Origin: Pseudalgibacter ostreae
GTDB taxonomy: Bacteria; Bacteroidota; Bacteroidia; Flavobacteriales; Flavobacteriaceae
Direction of reading: 5' to 3'
Length of the DNA: 64,000 bases
Assembly (NCBI RefSeq): GCF_042427585.1
Contig: NZ_JBHMFC010000034.1
Coordinates: 39,310 to 103,309, forward strand
The translations under genes and the position numbers were made by a program. Under the pieces are notes generated by a model. That model ran no database searches, was not told where the DNA came from, and saw only the letters and a list, made by a program, of their open reading frames with translations. Below, in pieces: positions 27,873-37,900 of the stretch (within the stretch, counting starts at the first letter, position 1; each line of letters begins with the position of its first letter).

Positions 27873-29381
27873 CTATTCTCCTAAATAATTGTACTCTTCT
27901 TTTAGTCCTAGGGTTTCAATAGCTTGTCTTCCTGGCCTAGGGCGCTTATCACCTTCCATATAATATTTGGCGCCATCCCAATCAAAAGGCGTTCCTGTTT
28001 CCCTTGGATCACCAGTAGCGACCAAGTAGTCTACCATTTGTTTTCCTAATTGATTTTCCACATCCGCATATTCTGGTGTTCCTGCCACATTGTTAATTTG
28101 GTCTGGATCCTTGTTTAAATCATACAATTCAATTGCTGGTCTTTTTCCAAATGACAAATCATAAAACGGCTTGATAGCGCTCTCATCCTGATGTTCCAAT
28201 AAATAAAATTTTGTGGGTGCTGGATATTGTAACATATGAGCATCTACATCTCCATACAAAGGAGGCTCTCCTGCTGGCCATCTATCGGCTTCGTAATTTT
28301 TAATGTACAAATAATCCTTTGTTCTAAGCGCTCTTCCTGGGTAGCCCAATCCATTTTGTCGAACAAACGCATGACGTTCACGTCCCATTACAAAGAAATC
28401 ACGCTCTTTATCAATAGTCCCTGAATCTTCAGAAGTTAATATAGGTAGCAAACTTTTAGCGGTCATTTCTTTCGGAATTTCAATGCCTGCCAATTCTAAA
28501 AAGGTAGGAGCAAAATCATTTAAGCTCACAAAATCATCTATCGTTCTGTTGCCTTTATAATGGTCTGGCCATGAAATTATCAATGGTATTTTAGTTCCAG
28601 CATCGTATAAGTTTGCCAAACCTCTAGGCATCTGCCATCCATTGTCACTACAAATAATAATAATCGTGTTTTCTAGTTGCCCCATCTCCCCAATCAATGC
28701 CATATAAGAAGCTACCTCATTATCGAACATTTGAATTTCATTGTAGTAATCTGCTATATCTTTACGTACTTCTTCTGTATCTGGCAAATAGGAAGGCACT
28801 ACAATCGCACTTAAATCTATATCGGCAGATTTCCAACCATCTCTTCTAAAAGGTCTATGGGGATCTCTACTGCTATACCAGTACATCCATGGTTTTCCTT
28901 TGTCTATTTCATTATAAAATTCTTCAAAAGAATCATAACGCTCTCCTCCAGGATTGATTTCCCAACCGTTAGGCTCTGCATTACCTGGCCCCCAGCCTTT
29001 CCCTTCTATACCTACATGGTACCCGTTCTCCGACATTAATTTAGTGTACACCGGTTCCTGAGGAAAACCTCCCCAAAGGTTTGCCCCTTCCCCTAAGCGC
29101 CAAACATCCTGCCCTGTTAACATAGAGGCACGTGCTGGAGAACATGAAGGCGAAGCACAAAAAGCATTATTAAACAAAATACCATCTTTTGCCACCTTAT
29201 CTATGTTTGGTGTTTTAATTACCTGGTCGCCATACGCACCCACATGATCGGAAAAGTGATTATCCGTCATCAATATTAAAATATTTGGTTTTTTAGCCGT
29301 CTCTTTTTTTTCTGTTTTCGCACACCCTACGAATATTACTAATAGCAAGATGCTAAGCCTTTTAAACGTTGAAAGTTTCAT
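27873..29381 (-). CDS. N-sulfoglucosamine sulfohydrolase-like S1 sulfatase (lipoprotein)
   Basis: Probably removes N-sulfate from glucosamine (heparan N-sulfatase type, S1_8-like). The lipobox is VGC (Cys20). Core: NILILMTDNHFSDHVGAYG, formylglycine motif C-S-P-A-R with Cys80, then ASMLTG. The stretch IIICSDNGWQMPRGLANLYD followed by AGTKIPLIISWP strongly recalls human SGSH-type enzymes. Length 502 is typical. It follows the MFS gene by 13 bases, and the downstream NagB fusion lies 426 bases away past a decayed gene. A 6-O or other specificity cannot be excluded by reading alone. Confidence 0.82.
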   Translation of the reverse strand: MKLSTFKRLSILLLVIFVGCAKTEKKETAKKPNILILMTDNHFSDHVGAYGDQVIKTPNIDKVAKDGILFNNAFCASPSCSPARASMLTGQDVWRLGEGANLWGGFPQEPVYTKLMSENGYHVGIEGKGWGPGNAEPNGWEINPGGERYDSFEEFYNEIDKGKPWMYWYSSRDPHRPFRRDGWKSADIDLSAIVVPSYLPDTEEVRKDIADYYNEIQMFDNEVASYMALIGEMGQLENTIIIICSDNGWQMPRGLANLYDAGTKIPLIISWPDHYKGNRTIDDFVSLNDFAPTFLELAGIEIPKEMTAKSLLPILTSEDSGTIDKERDFFVMGRERHAFVRQNGLGYPGRALRTKDYLYIKNYEADRWPAGEPPLYGDVDAHMLQYPAPTKFYLLEHQDESAIKPFYDLSFGKRPAIELYDLNKDPDQINNVAGTPEYADVENQLGKQMVDYLVATGDPRETGTPFDWDGAKYYMEGDKRPRPGRQAIETLGLKEEYNYLGE

Positions 29382-29394
29382 AATTGATTATTGT

Positions 29395-30690
29395 TTAATT
29401 TATTATTTCTGTTTCTACAATATCCACCAGTCTATCTGGCTTATTGATTTTTTTATTGGAGGAACCCATCGTTTTATTTTTAATTAATGGATTTGCCCAG
29501 ATACCTACACTAAAAATGTAAGCCAAGGTTATATAGTTAAAGAACATGCCGAACTTGAGTCCGAATACATCACTTAGCCCCCCCACTATAAAAGGCGCTA
29601 TCGCACCACCTACAATTCCTGTACATAAAATGCCTGCAAAGGATCCATGATGTGATTTCAAAGAGTTTAATGCCAGAGAGAATATAATAGACCACATAAC
29701 AGAAGCAAAAAAACCCACCATTGGAAAGGCAATTAACGCTACTGTTTTACTCCCAAACAATCCTAAAGTAAGAGATAAAAAGGCCAAGGATGAAAAAGTT
29801 AATAGTATCATTTTACTATCAAAAAACTTCAGTAATATCAATCCAAAAAAACAGCCTAAGGTGAGCAATCCCCAAAAATTCCCCACAGCCTCTGCTCCTG
29901 CAAGATCTGGGTTAACGCCGTGATAGGTTTCTAAAAATTGTGAAATCCAAAAGGAGACGCCCTGTTCAAAACCAACATAACAAAAAATGCCTATAAAAAA
30001 GGAAACCACTATTTTGTTCTTGAACAGCATTTTAACAGTAGTCCAATCCCCAGACTTCTCATCTTCTTTACGCTTAACGTCTGGAAATTGTATGGTTACA
30101 ATAAGGATAACCATGAGAAAGGCTATAACTGCAAATATCCAGTAAATGGCAACCCACGTCATATCTGTAGGCACTAATGATGCCAGCAACTCGACCATCG
30201 GCCCAGGATTTGGTTTACCTATATTTTCCACGAGATAGGAAAACAAATACGGACCGGCAACACCTGCTGCACCAAAAAATAATTGTGCCAAGACAGAATA
30301 AAACGCAAAATTTTCTTCGCCGCCAGCTTCTCTAAGCAAGGGGTTAATGGCAACCTGAAGCATAGCCATTCCTGTACCTATCATAAACAACGAAACCAAA
30401 AACACTATAAATGATGGAAATAATGCGAATGAAAACGCTCCAAGAGTTGCCAAGGTAAACCCCAATAACATTACCTTTTTTTCTTTATATTTTTCTACAA
30501 GAATTCCTGAAGGGATGGACATGACTCCATAGGCCGAAAAGAAAGCCATGGTCATAAACCCTAAAGAAGAGAATTCTAAATGGAATGTTTCCTTTATCCC
30601 TGGGTTTAATGCACCTAGAATGTTTGTTAGAAATGAAATTACAAAAAACACCAACAGGACTAATCCTACTATTAAAAATCTACCTTTCAT
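29395..30690 (-). CDS. MFS sugar transporter of the fucose/glucose-galactose (FHS) permease type
   Basis: Inner-membrane sugar:cation importer. About twelve hydrophobic segments are spread over 431 residues, and the family motif LQVAINPLLREAGG follows the fourth segment, as in FucP-like proteins (NP...G motif). It stands between the ROK kinase gene (50 bases upstream) and a sulfatase (13 bases downstream). The substrate is therefore likely the hexosamine, or a partially processed sugar, released in the periplasm from glycosaminoglycan. Comparable heparin loci in Bacteroides pair an MFS gene with a ROK kinase. Confidence 0.85.
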   Translation of the reverse strand: MKGRFLIVGLVLLVFFVISFLTNILGALNPGIKETFHLEFSSLGFMTMAFFSAYGVMSIPSGILVEKYKEKKVMLLGFTLATLGAFSFALFPSFIVFLVSLFMIGTGMAMLQVAINPLLREAGGEENFAFYSVLAQLFFGAAGVAGPYLFSYLVENIGKPNPGPMVELLASLVPTDMTWVAIYWIFAVIAFLMVILIVTIQFPDVKRKEDEKSGDWTTVKMLFKNKIVVSFFIGIFCYVGFEQGVSFWISQFLETYHGVNPDLAGAEAVGNFWGLLTLGCFFGLILLKFFDSKMILLTFSSLAFLSLTLGLFGSKTVALIAFPMVGFFASVMWSIIFSLALNSLKSHHGSFAGILCTGIVGGAIAPFIVGGLSDVFGLKFGMFFNYITLAYIFSVGIWANPLIKNKTMGSSNKKINKPDRLVDIVETEIIN

Positions 30691-30740
30691 ATATTTTCTA
30701 TTTAATTGCTCTACCTTTTCAAAACCAGAAAGGATAAAAA

Positions 30741-31658
30741 TTAATACTTACTATGTTTTAAACTATAAATGGCGGCACCTACAAAACCGGCACTATTTCC
30801 TAGCTTTGCTCCCTCGATGCTTACATTTTCCAAACTTTCTTTTAATGCAAATTCGGCAACCTTACTTCTTATCATATCAATAAAAAATTCGCCAGCAGAG
30901 GAAATACCCCCGCCAATTATAATTTTGCTTGGATTTAGGGCATTAACATAACCTGAAATCCCTAAAGCGATATACGTAGAAACCTGCTCCACAACTTGAA
31001 CGGCTAAAGGCTGCCCTTCTAAAAACAATTGCACAATACGCTTGCCGTCTATCTTATCTTTTAACCCGTTATCACATTGCTCTTGATATAATCTAACCAT
31101 AGCTGATGTTGAAGCCACATCTTCCCAATTAAGTACCTCACCATTAATAATCATAGGAAACATGCCTAGCTCTCCTCCCATCCCATAGTGACCTTGAAAA
31201 AGTTCTCCTTTAATAATTAAGGCACCACCAATTCCTGTTCCTAACGTAAAAAACAATAGAGTTTCATCTACAAAACCAAATTTAGAAAACTCTCCAGTTG
31301 CCATCATATCCGCATCATTTGCGATAAAGGTTGGTAATCTTACTTGGCTTTCAATTAGTGATCCTAAAGGAACATTTTCCCAATCTGCCAAATTATCTGC
31401 GGCGCCCAAAACCATGTTTTTATCCTTTACAAGGCCTGGTGTACCCACGCCTACAGAAACCACCTTCAGGTTTAGCATTTTTGCCATTTGCAAAGCTTCT
31501 AATATCGCTTCACAAATATTTTGAACAATCTCATCTCTTGAGATTTTGGCAGGAGTTGGTTTTTTAGAACTCCAAATTATATCACTTTTGGTGTTAACAA
31601 GTCCATATTTAATAGATGTGCCACCTAAGTCAACCCCAATTCCAACGTGCTCCTCCAT
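30741..31658 (-). CDS. ROK-family sugar kinase
   Basis: Phosphorylates a hexose or hexosamine at the 6-OH using ATP. Marks: N-terminal phosphate-binding IGVDLGGTSIKYGLV, catalytic Asp in FIANDADMMATGEF, GTGIGGALIIKGELFQGHYG, and the C-terminal IIIGGGISSAG. 305 residues, normal. The zinc-binding CxCGxxGCxE motif usual after GH...GE in ROK kinases is absent; that place reads GMFPMIINGEVLNWED. Glucosamine or GlcNAc is the likely substrate because NagB is encoded in the same unit. Its start lies 6 bases after the stop of the upstream sulfatase at 31665. Confidence 0.88.
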   Translation of the reverse strand: MEEHVGIGVDLGGTSIKYGLVNTKSDIIWSSKKPTPAKISRDEIVQNICEAILEALQMAKMLNLKVVSVGVGTPGLVKDKNMVLGAADNLADWENVPLGSLIESQVRLPTFIANDADMMATGEFSKFGFVDETLLFFTLGTGIGGALIIKGELFQGHYGMGGELGMFPMIINGEVLNWEDVASTSAMVRLYQEQCDNGLKDKIDGKRIVQLFLEGQPLAVQVVEQVSTYIALGISGYVNALNPSKIIIGGGISSAGEFFIDMIRSKVAEFALKESLENVSIEGAKLGNSAGFVGAAIYSLKHSKY

Positions 31659-31664
31659 AACGAT

Positions 31665-33272
31665 TTAGTTTTGTGACTCTCCGTAATTTCCCTGTACCTT
31701 CTCCAATAGCGCCTTTAACTTTCTCTCTGCTTTTCTGTAGCGTTTTTCTCCGTATACATTTACCATTTCTTTAGGGTCTTTATTCATATCATAAAGTTCC
31801 CATTCATTTATATCGTTATAAAAGTGAATGAGTTTATAGTCTTTGGTTCGAATCCCGTAATGCCGTTTTACCGAATGCCAACTAGGGTAATCGTAATAAT
31901 GGTAATAGGTCGCTTTTCTCCAGTTCTTTGGCGTTTTCCCGTCCTTTTGAAAAACAGGCTTTAAGGATTGCCCCTGAATTTCTTTTGGTATATCGACGCC
32001 CGCAATGTCCAGAATGGTGGGGCCAAAATCAATATTCATGGCTAATGCACTAGAGGTCAGGCCTGCTTTAATGGCGGTAGGATATCGAATTACCAAAGGC
32101 ATTTGATACGATTCCTCATACATGAAACGTTTATCAAACCAGCCGTGCTCTCCTAAGAAAAAACCTTGGTCTGAGGTATAGATAATCATGGTATCATCCA
32201 AAATCTTCTCCGTTTCTAAGTAGTCGAACAGACGTCCTATATTATCATCAACAGAGGCGATACATGCTAAATAATCTTTCATGTACTGCTGATATTTCCA
32301 CTCCACAAGAGCATTGCCCTTCAAGTCTAAAGTTCTAAATTCCATACGTCTTTTAGCGTAGGCTTGATTCCATAGTTCTCGTTGTTCAAGTGTTAATCGC
32401 TTATAAACTTTCAAAAACTTATTTAAATCTTGACCTTTATCATTAGCTTCAATAATATCTAGTTTCTTTAATTCTTCTGGATTTACAGTTTCATCAAGAT
32501 CAACCGTTTTAAGCGCTTCCTCCAGTTCTTCAGGACTGGCCAGTTTCAAATCCCATATGTCAAACATATGATGGGCTATTTCCATTTCTTGATCTTTGGC
32601 AGCTGTGCCCCTATTGGAATAATCATCAAATAAGGATTCTGGTAACGGAAACTCCACGTCATCATACATGGCGAGATGGCGTAATGCGGGCATCCAGTTT
32701 CGATGTGGGGCCTTTTGTTGGTAAATCAAGCAAAACGGTTTTTCCTTATCTCTAGAAGACATCCAGTTTAAGGCCTTATCTGTAATTAAATCGGTGACAT
32801 ACCCTTCTTCTCTATGGGTTTTTCCCATTTCTATAAAATCTGGATTATAATAATCACCTTGCCCAGGAAGAACACTCCAAAAATCAAAGCCTGTAGGCTC
32901 TGAAGCCAAATGCCATTTTCCTATTAGAGCTGTTTGGTATCCTGCTGTTTTTAACAACTTAGGAAAGGTTACCTGGCTACCATCAAAAATATCTAGATTG
33001 CCTTTTACCCCATTAACATGGCTTAATTTCCCCGTTAAAATAGCGGCTCTACTAGGCGCGCAAATTGAGTTCGTGACATAACAATTATTAAAACGAATAC
33101 CTTCATCTGCTATGCGATCAATATTTGGCGTTTTATTAAAGATACTGCCGTAGCTACTAATGGCTTTTGTAGCATGGTCGTCGGTCATGATGAATATAAT
33201 GTTTGCTTTTTTAGATTGAGCAAATGCTGATATTGTTATAAAAAATAAGATTGTTCTTAAATAAGTTTTCAT
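31665..33272 (-). CDS. N-acetylglucosamine-6-sulfatase-like S1 sulfatase
   Basis: Probably removes 6-O-sulfate from GlcNAc/GlcNS residues (S1_11-like, the type of the Bacteroides heparan 6-O-sulfatase). Signal peptide ends FAQS. Core: NIIFIMTDDHATKAISSYG; formylglycine motif C-A-P-S-R with Cys71; GLIGKWHLASEPTGFDFW-like segment (ALIGKWHLASEPTGFDFW) and VLPGQGDYYNPDF, which are characteristic of this group. TSDQGFFLGEHGW carries late metal ligands. 535 residues. Second gene of the unit starting with GH88, followed 6 bases later by the ROK kinase. The absence of a lipobox suggests a periplasmic enzyme. Confidence 0.85.
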   Translation of the reverse strand: MKTYLRTILFFITISAFAQSKKANIIFIMTDDHATKAISSYGSIFNKTPNIDRIADEGIRFNNCYVTNSICAPSRAAILTGKLSHVNGVKGNLDIFDGSQVTFPKLLKTAGYQTALIGKWHLASEPTGFDFWSVLPGQGDYYNPDFIEMGKTHREEGYVTDLITDKALNWMSSRDKEKPFCLIYQQKAPHRNWMPALRHLAMYDDVEFPLPESLFDDYSNRGTAAKDQEMEIAHHMFDIWDLKLASPEELEEALKTVDLDETVNPEELKKLDIIEANDKGQDLNKFLKVYKRLTLEQRELWNQAYAKRRMEFRTLDLKGNALVEWKYQQYMKDYLACIASVDDNIGRLFDYLETEKILDDTMIIYTSDQGFFLGEHGWFDKRFMYEESYQMPLVIRYPTAIKAGLTSSALAMNIDFGPTILDIAGVDIPKEIQGQSLKPVFQKDGKTPKNWRKATYYHYYDYPSWHSVKRHYGIRTKDYKLIHFYNDINEWELYDMNKDPKEMVNVYGEKRYRKAERKLKALLEKVQGNYGESQN

Positions 33273-33337
33273 TATAACCTGGTTCGTTTATGTTAATATT
33301 GCCGTTTTAAATGCTTTTACTTTTGAAATGGTCATTA

Positions 33338-34555
33338 TTATATGTTTCCCTCTAACATTCTTAACCTATCCAAAGCCTCTAAGAAATAATAATCGGCATA
33401 GTTTAAAGGAGAATCTACCTCAACACCATAAAGCAAGGTGCCAACGGAATGTTTCAAAATAAAGCCTTTATTAGTACCATCTGTTGCAAGATAAGCGGGC
33501 GATTCTAGGCTTTTTAATGTTTGTTTTGCCCAGTTCATATACCTATCCGCATCTTCTTTAGAAACATACTCTTGCAGCTCCAATAATGCAGAAGCGATAA
33601 TGGCTGCTGCCGAGGCATCTCTTTTTGTTGTAGGCGTAACTTCTGCATCAAAATCCCAATATGGAACTAAGTCTTCGGGCATATTTGGATGATTTTCTAT
33701 AAAATCTGCAATTTTAATCGCTTGATTCAAATATTTCTTGTCTTTAGTTTCTCTATACATAGCGGTATAGCCATACAACCCCCAAGCTTGACCTCTGGAC
33801 CATGCCGACTCATCCGACAATCCTTGATGCGTAGTTCTTTTAAACACTTTACCAGTTTCAACATCATAATCGACAACATGATAAGAACTGTAATCGCTTC
33901 TAAAATGGTTTTTAATGGTATTATCTGCATGTGTAATGGCGGTGTTTCTATAAATGGAGTCTCCTGTTATTTTAGTGGCATGAAACAACAACTCAAGATT
34001 CATCATATTATCAATAATAACAGGGCATTCCCACATACCTTCTTTAAAGTGGACAATAGGCTCCCAAGACTGAATAATCCCAGCTTTCGGCCTAAACCGC
34101 GTCATTAAGGATTTTGCAGACTGCACAATTACAGAATCGTATTGGGCAGAGGGATAAAGCTTCATAGCATTTCCAAAACTGGCTTCCATCATAAAACCGA
34201 TATCATGATTTCCAGTATAATATTGTACAGAATCTAAGCGTGTGGTGTAATCCATCGCCCGGTCTTTCCATTTATCATCTTTAGTCAATTTAAACAAATA
34301 CCACAAGCTTCCTGCATAAAAACCACTGGTCCAATCGTATGCTTGAGCATATTTAATGTTCCCATCTTTAATGGCTCTGGGTATATAAAATTTTTCACCT
34401 TTTTTCGCTTGTATAGAATCGTATAAAACCTCGTATTGTTTTGCGGCTATATCTATTACGTTAGAAGTAAATTCCTTTTGTGTCTTGTCACCTTCTTTGC
34501 AACTGCTGAACAGGCCTATCATTAACAATAATAAAATAAGAGTTTGTGTTTTCAT
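33338..34555 (-). CDS. GH88 unsaturated glucuronyl hydrolase (lipoprotein)
   Basis: Second GH88 of the locus. Lipobox FSSC (Cys19). Motifs: YDWTSGFYAGSLW, HDIGF with Asp118, IDNMMNLELLF with Asp182, and SAWSRGQAWGLYGYTA. The two Asp residues match the known catalytic pair of the family. 405 residues. It is the first gene of the catabolic minus-strand unit and is divergent from the HTCS gene across a 404-base region with repeated motifs. It resembles the other GH88 (476) throughout but is clearly not a recent duplicate. The lipid anchor may place it at the inner face of the outer membrane or at the surface. Confidence 0.92.
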   Translation of the reverse strand: MKTQTLILLLLMIGLFSSCKEGDKTQKEFTSNVIDIAAKQYEVLYDSIQAKKGEKFYIPRAIKDGNIKYAQAYDWTSGFYAGSLWYLFKLTKDDKWKDRAMDYTTRLDSVQYYTGNHDIGFMMEASFGNAMKLYPSAQYDSVIVQSAKSLMTRFRPKAGIIQSWEPIVHFKEGMWECPVIIDNMMNLELLFHATKITGDSIYRNTAITHADNTIKNHFRSDYSSYHVVDYDVETGKVFKRTTHQGLSDESAWSRGQAWGLYGYTAMYRETKDKKYLNQAIKIADFIENHPNMPEDLVPYWDFDAEVTPTTKRDASAAAIIASALLELQEYVSKEDADRYMNWAKQTLKSLESPAYLATDGTNKGFILKHSVGTLLYGVEVDSPLNYADYYFLEALDRLRMLEGNI

Positions 34556-34959
34556 GGAATCAAAGGTTTTTTCAATAAATAATTAAATATTAATATGCCG
34601 TAAAAGTAAATGTCATAAAAAGAATAGGCACCTTTGAATGTTACCGAAACAAGAGAGAGATGATACATCCCTAAACCCTTTTTTATCAACACGCACTAGT
34701 ATAAAAGAAACACTCCTACTTATTCCTAATTTAAAAAAAACAATACGGCTCCACTTAAGTACTATAAGAATTTGATAAGCTTCATTTAAAGAAAAAACCA
34801 CATCGATACAGATTCTGCAAAAAAAAAACCATCACAAGGTTACCAATACCAAGGACAGATGTTACATGTTGCAAAAAACACCATAAGCTTTTTCTATATA
34901 TTAAGTACATTTGTAACAGCCTCAGGCCACACTCGCACCCTCACTTCATTTATAGCATT
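34556..34959. promoter_or_regulatory. Divergent control region of the catabolic unit and the HTCS gene
   Basis: 404 bases without a credible gene. It contains two related 34-base direct repeats, 34639-34672 and 34838-34871, agreeing at about 24 positions (shared core GTTACC, then GATG and TACAT). They are good candidates for HTCS binding sites. A TAnnTTTG box lies close to the HTCS start. Confidence 0.45.
34906..34913 (+). promoter_or_regulatory. Candidate -7 promoter element of the HTCS gene
   Basis: TACATTTG matches the Bacteroidota -7 consensus TAnnTTTG, 46 bases before the ATG. The -33 TTTG is not perfect; a T-rich stretch stands at about 34889-34893. Confidence 0.4.
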
Positions 34960-37900
34960 ATGAGAAAAACTAAACTTAAGTACTTATCCTTTTTACTATT
35001 TGTTTTGTGCATACATTCTTTTTCTCAAGACAGAACCATTTCATTTACGCACCTTTCTGCTAAAGACGGTTTATCCCAAAATGGAGTTATGGCTATTTTT
35101 AAAGATTCAAAAGGATTTATGTGGTTTGGCACTAGAGATGGCCTAAACAGATATGACGGGTATAGTTTTAAAGTTTTTAGGCATAATAACTTAATCTCAA
35201 ATAGCTTAAGCAACAATTTCATTACGGTTATAAAAGAAGACAACGAAGGGATCCTTTGGATAGGTACAGACAATGGTTTAAATTCTTTTGACAGAAGCAC
35301 GGAAACCTTTAAAGTTTACACCACCAGCTCTACGAACAACCATTCTATTTCTAACAACAAAATCCTTTCCATTTTAAGTTGTGAAAATGGAGATTTATGG
35401 GTAGGTACAGAGAATGGTCTTAATTTGAAAAAAAAAGAAACCGATAATTTCGAAAGGTTTCATTACATTGTTAACAACCCAAACTCCCTTAGTGGAAACG
35501 TAGTAAATACCATTTATGAAGATTCAAAAAACACGATTTGGATAGGCACAAAATATAATGGTTTAAATAAATTAAATAAAAAAAACAAGCAATTTACTGC
35601 TTACAAGCACCACCCAAAAGACCCTAACTCTATACGAAGTAATGATATAAAAGCTATTGCCGAGAGCAGAGATCATAAATTATGGGTCGGAACGGCAGAC
35701 AACGGTATATCTCTACTAAATGAAGACGGCTCTTTTAGCCATTTTCAACATAATAAAAACAGTAGCAACAGCCTTTCGAACAATCGTGTAAGAGAACTTT
35801 TGTTCGACACAAAGAACAACCTATGGATCGCTACATATAACGGTTTAAATTATCTAAACACTACAAATTTAACATTTGAAGTTTATAAAAACTCCGACCA
35901 AAACACAAACACTATTAGCCAAAACTCCATACGCTCTTTATACTTAGATGCTACTGGATTTTTATGGGCAGGCACCTATTTTGGGGGGATAAACCTTATC
36001 AACCTCAAGTCGAAACAGTTTAAATACTTTCAACATAATGCAGCAAAAGAAAACAGTTTAAGCTATAACGTTGTAAGTGCTATGGTTGAAGACTCCAAAA
36101 AAAATGTTTGGGTAGGTACTGAGGGCGGCGGACTAAATTATTTTGATATCAAAAGCCAATCCTTCTCCAGAATACACGAGTTTAATGGCAACAGCATTAA
36201 TGCACAAACCATTAAATCTCTTTTAATTGACAAAAACCAAAATTTATGGATTGGAACGCACCTGGACGGCTTGTTGGTTTTAGAATTAAAATCTAAAAAA
36301 ATAAAGAAATTTTTAAATAATGAAGACGACCCAAACTCCTTAAGTGACAATAGTATTCTTTCTTTAACCGAAGACAATTCTGGAACCATTTGGATTGGAA
36401 CAGAAAATGGCCTTAATGTATTCAACCCAAAAACTAATAAAATCAGTAAGGTTCAACTAAAAGACAACAATATATCCATTACCAAAATATTTGAAGATTC
36501 TAAAAAAAATATTTGGATGGGCACGAAACAAAATGGACTCTTATTAATCAATAACGAAACGATCAAATATTATATAAATGCCCCGAACAACCCCCAAAGC
36601 ATAAGCCATAATACAATATATGATATTTTTGAAGATTCTAAAAAACAATTATGGATAGGCACCTATGGAGGCGGTTTAAATTTATTAAACCAAACAGAAA
36701 ACACGTTTACCCAATTTAGAGTAAGCGATGGCCTTATTAATGATATTGTATATCAAATTGAAGAGGACCGCCATAAAAACTTATGGATTTCTACGCCCAG
36801 TGGTCTTTCTAAATTTGATACAAACTCAAAAAAATTTAAAAACTACACACCAAAAAACGGACTTCCCATAGAAGAATTCAATACAAACTCTTCGCTTAAC
36901 CATTCTAATGGCAATATGTTTTTTGGGGGGTTCAATGGGGCTATAAGCTTTAATCCAGACGACATATTAGACAGCCCAGTGGGCCCTGTTTTAAGGTTAA
37001 CAGGTTTAAAGCTCGCCAATAAACAAGTCGTGCCAAACGATGAAAACAACCTGCTTAAAGTTCCAATAAACGACACTAAGACTATTACATTCTCACACGA
37101 CCAAAACATATTCACTATAGACTACATTGCCTTAAATTATGCACATCTAGGGCAAAATCAATATGCTTATCAATTGGAAGGTCTAGAGTCCGATTGGAAT
37201 TACGTAGACAATAAGCGCTCTGCAACCTATACAAACTTATCTGCTGGAGAATACACTTTTAGAGTAAAGGCAGCCAATAACGACGGTGTCTGGAGTAAAT
37301 CGCCCATTGTTTTAAAAATCATAAAACGTCCTCCCTTTTGGCTTACAACTTGGGCCTATATGGCATACTTTCTTCTTACATTTATCATATTTTTAATTAT
37401 TAGAAAGTATTTTTTAATAAAGCTCCACCTTGAAAACAACTTAAAGTTGGAAAAAATGGAGAAGCAACAAATAGAAGACTTAAGTCAATTAAAGTTAAAG
37501 TTTTTTACAAATATCTCTCATGATTTTAGAACGCCCTTAACCCTTATACACGGGCCTTTACAAGAACTCATTAAAAAATCCAATAACCAAGACGATTCCC
37601 ACAACCACCTTCTGCTAATAAAAAAGAATGTAAATCTTATGTTGCGGTTAATAAATCAATTAATGGATTTTAGAAAACTTGAAACAAATACGGTATCCCT
37701 CCGTCTTTCCAAAGAACCTATTTCACCGTTTATAAAAGAAATTATGTTCTCGTTTCAAGAGCTTGCCAAGGCCAAGGCAATCAAATTTACTTTTATATCG
37801 AAAGTAGAGCAGGACATATTATTTTTTGATAAGAATAAGATAGAAAAAGTATTATACAACCTCCTATCTAATGCCTTTAAATTCACACCTGATGGAGGCA

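Noticed and set aside
33689..34108. Plus-strand open frame of 139 codons inside the GH88 gene
   Set aside because: Antisense shadow of a clearly coding GH88 with intact catalytic motifs.
35000..37300. Repeated W-x-G-T coding pattern as a DNA repeat
   Set aside because: It is explained by beta-propeller repeats of the HTCS sensor, not by a DNA-level repeat.
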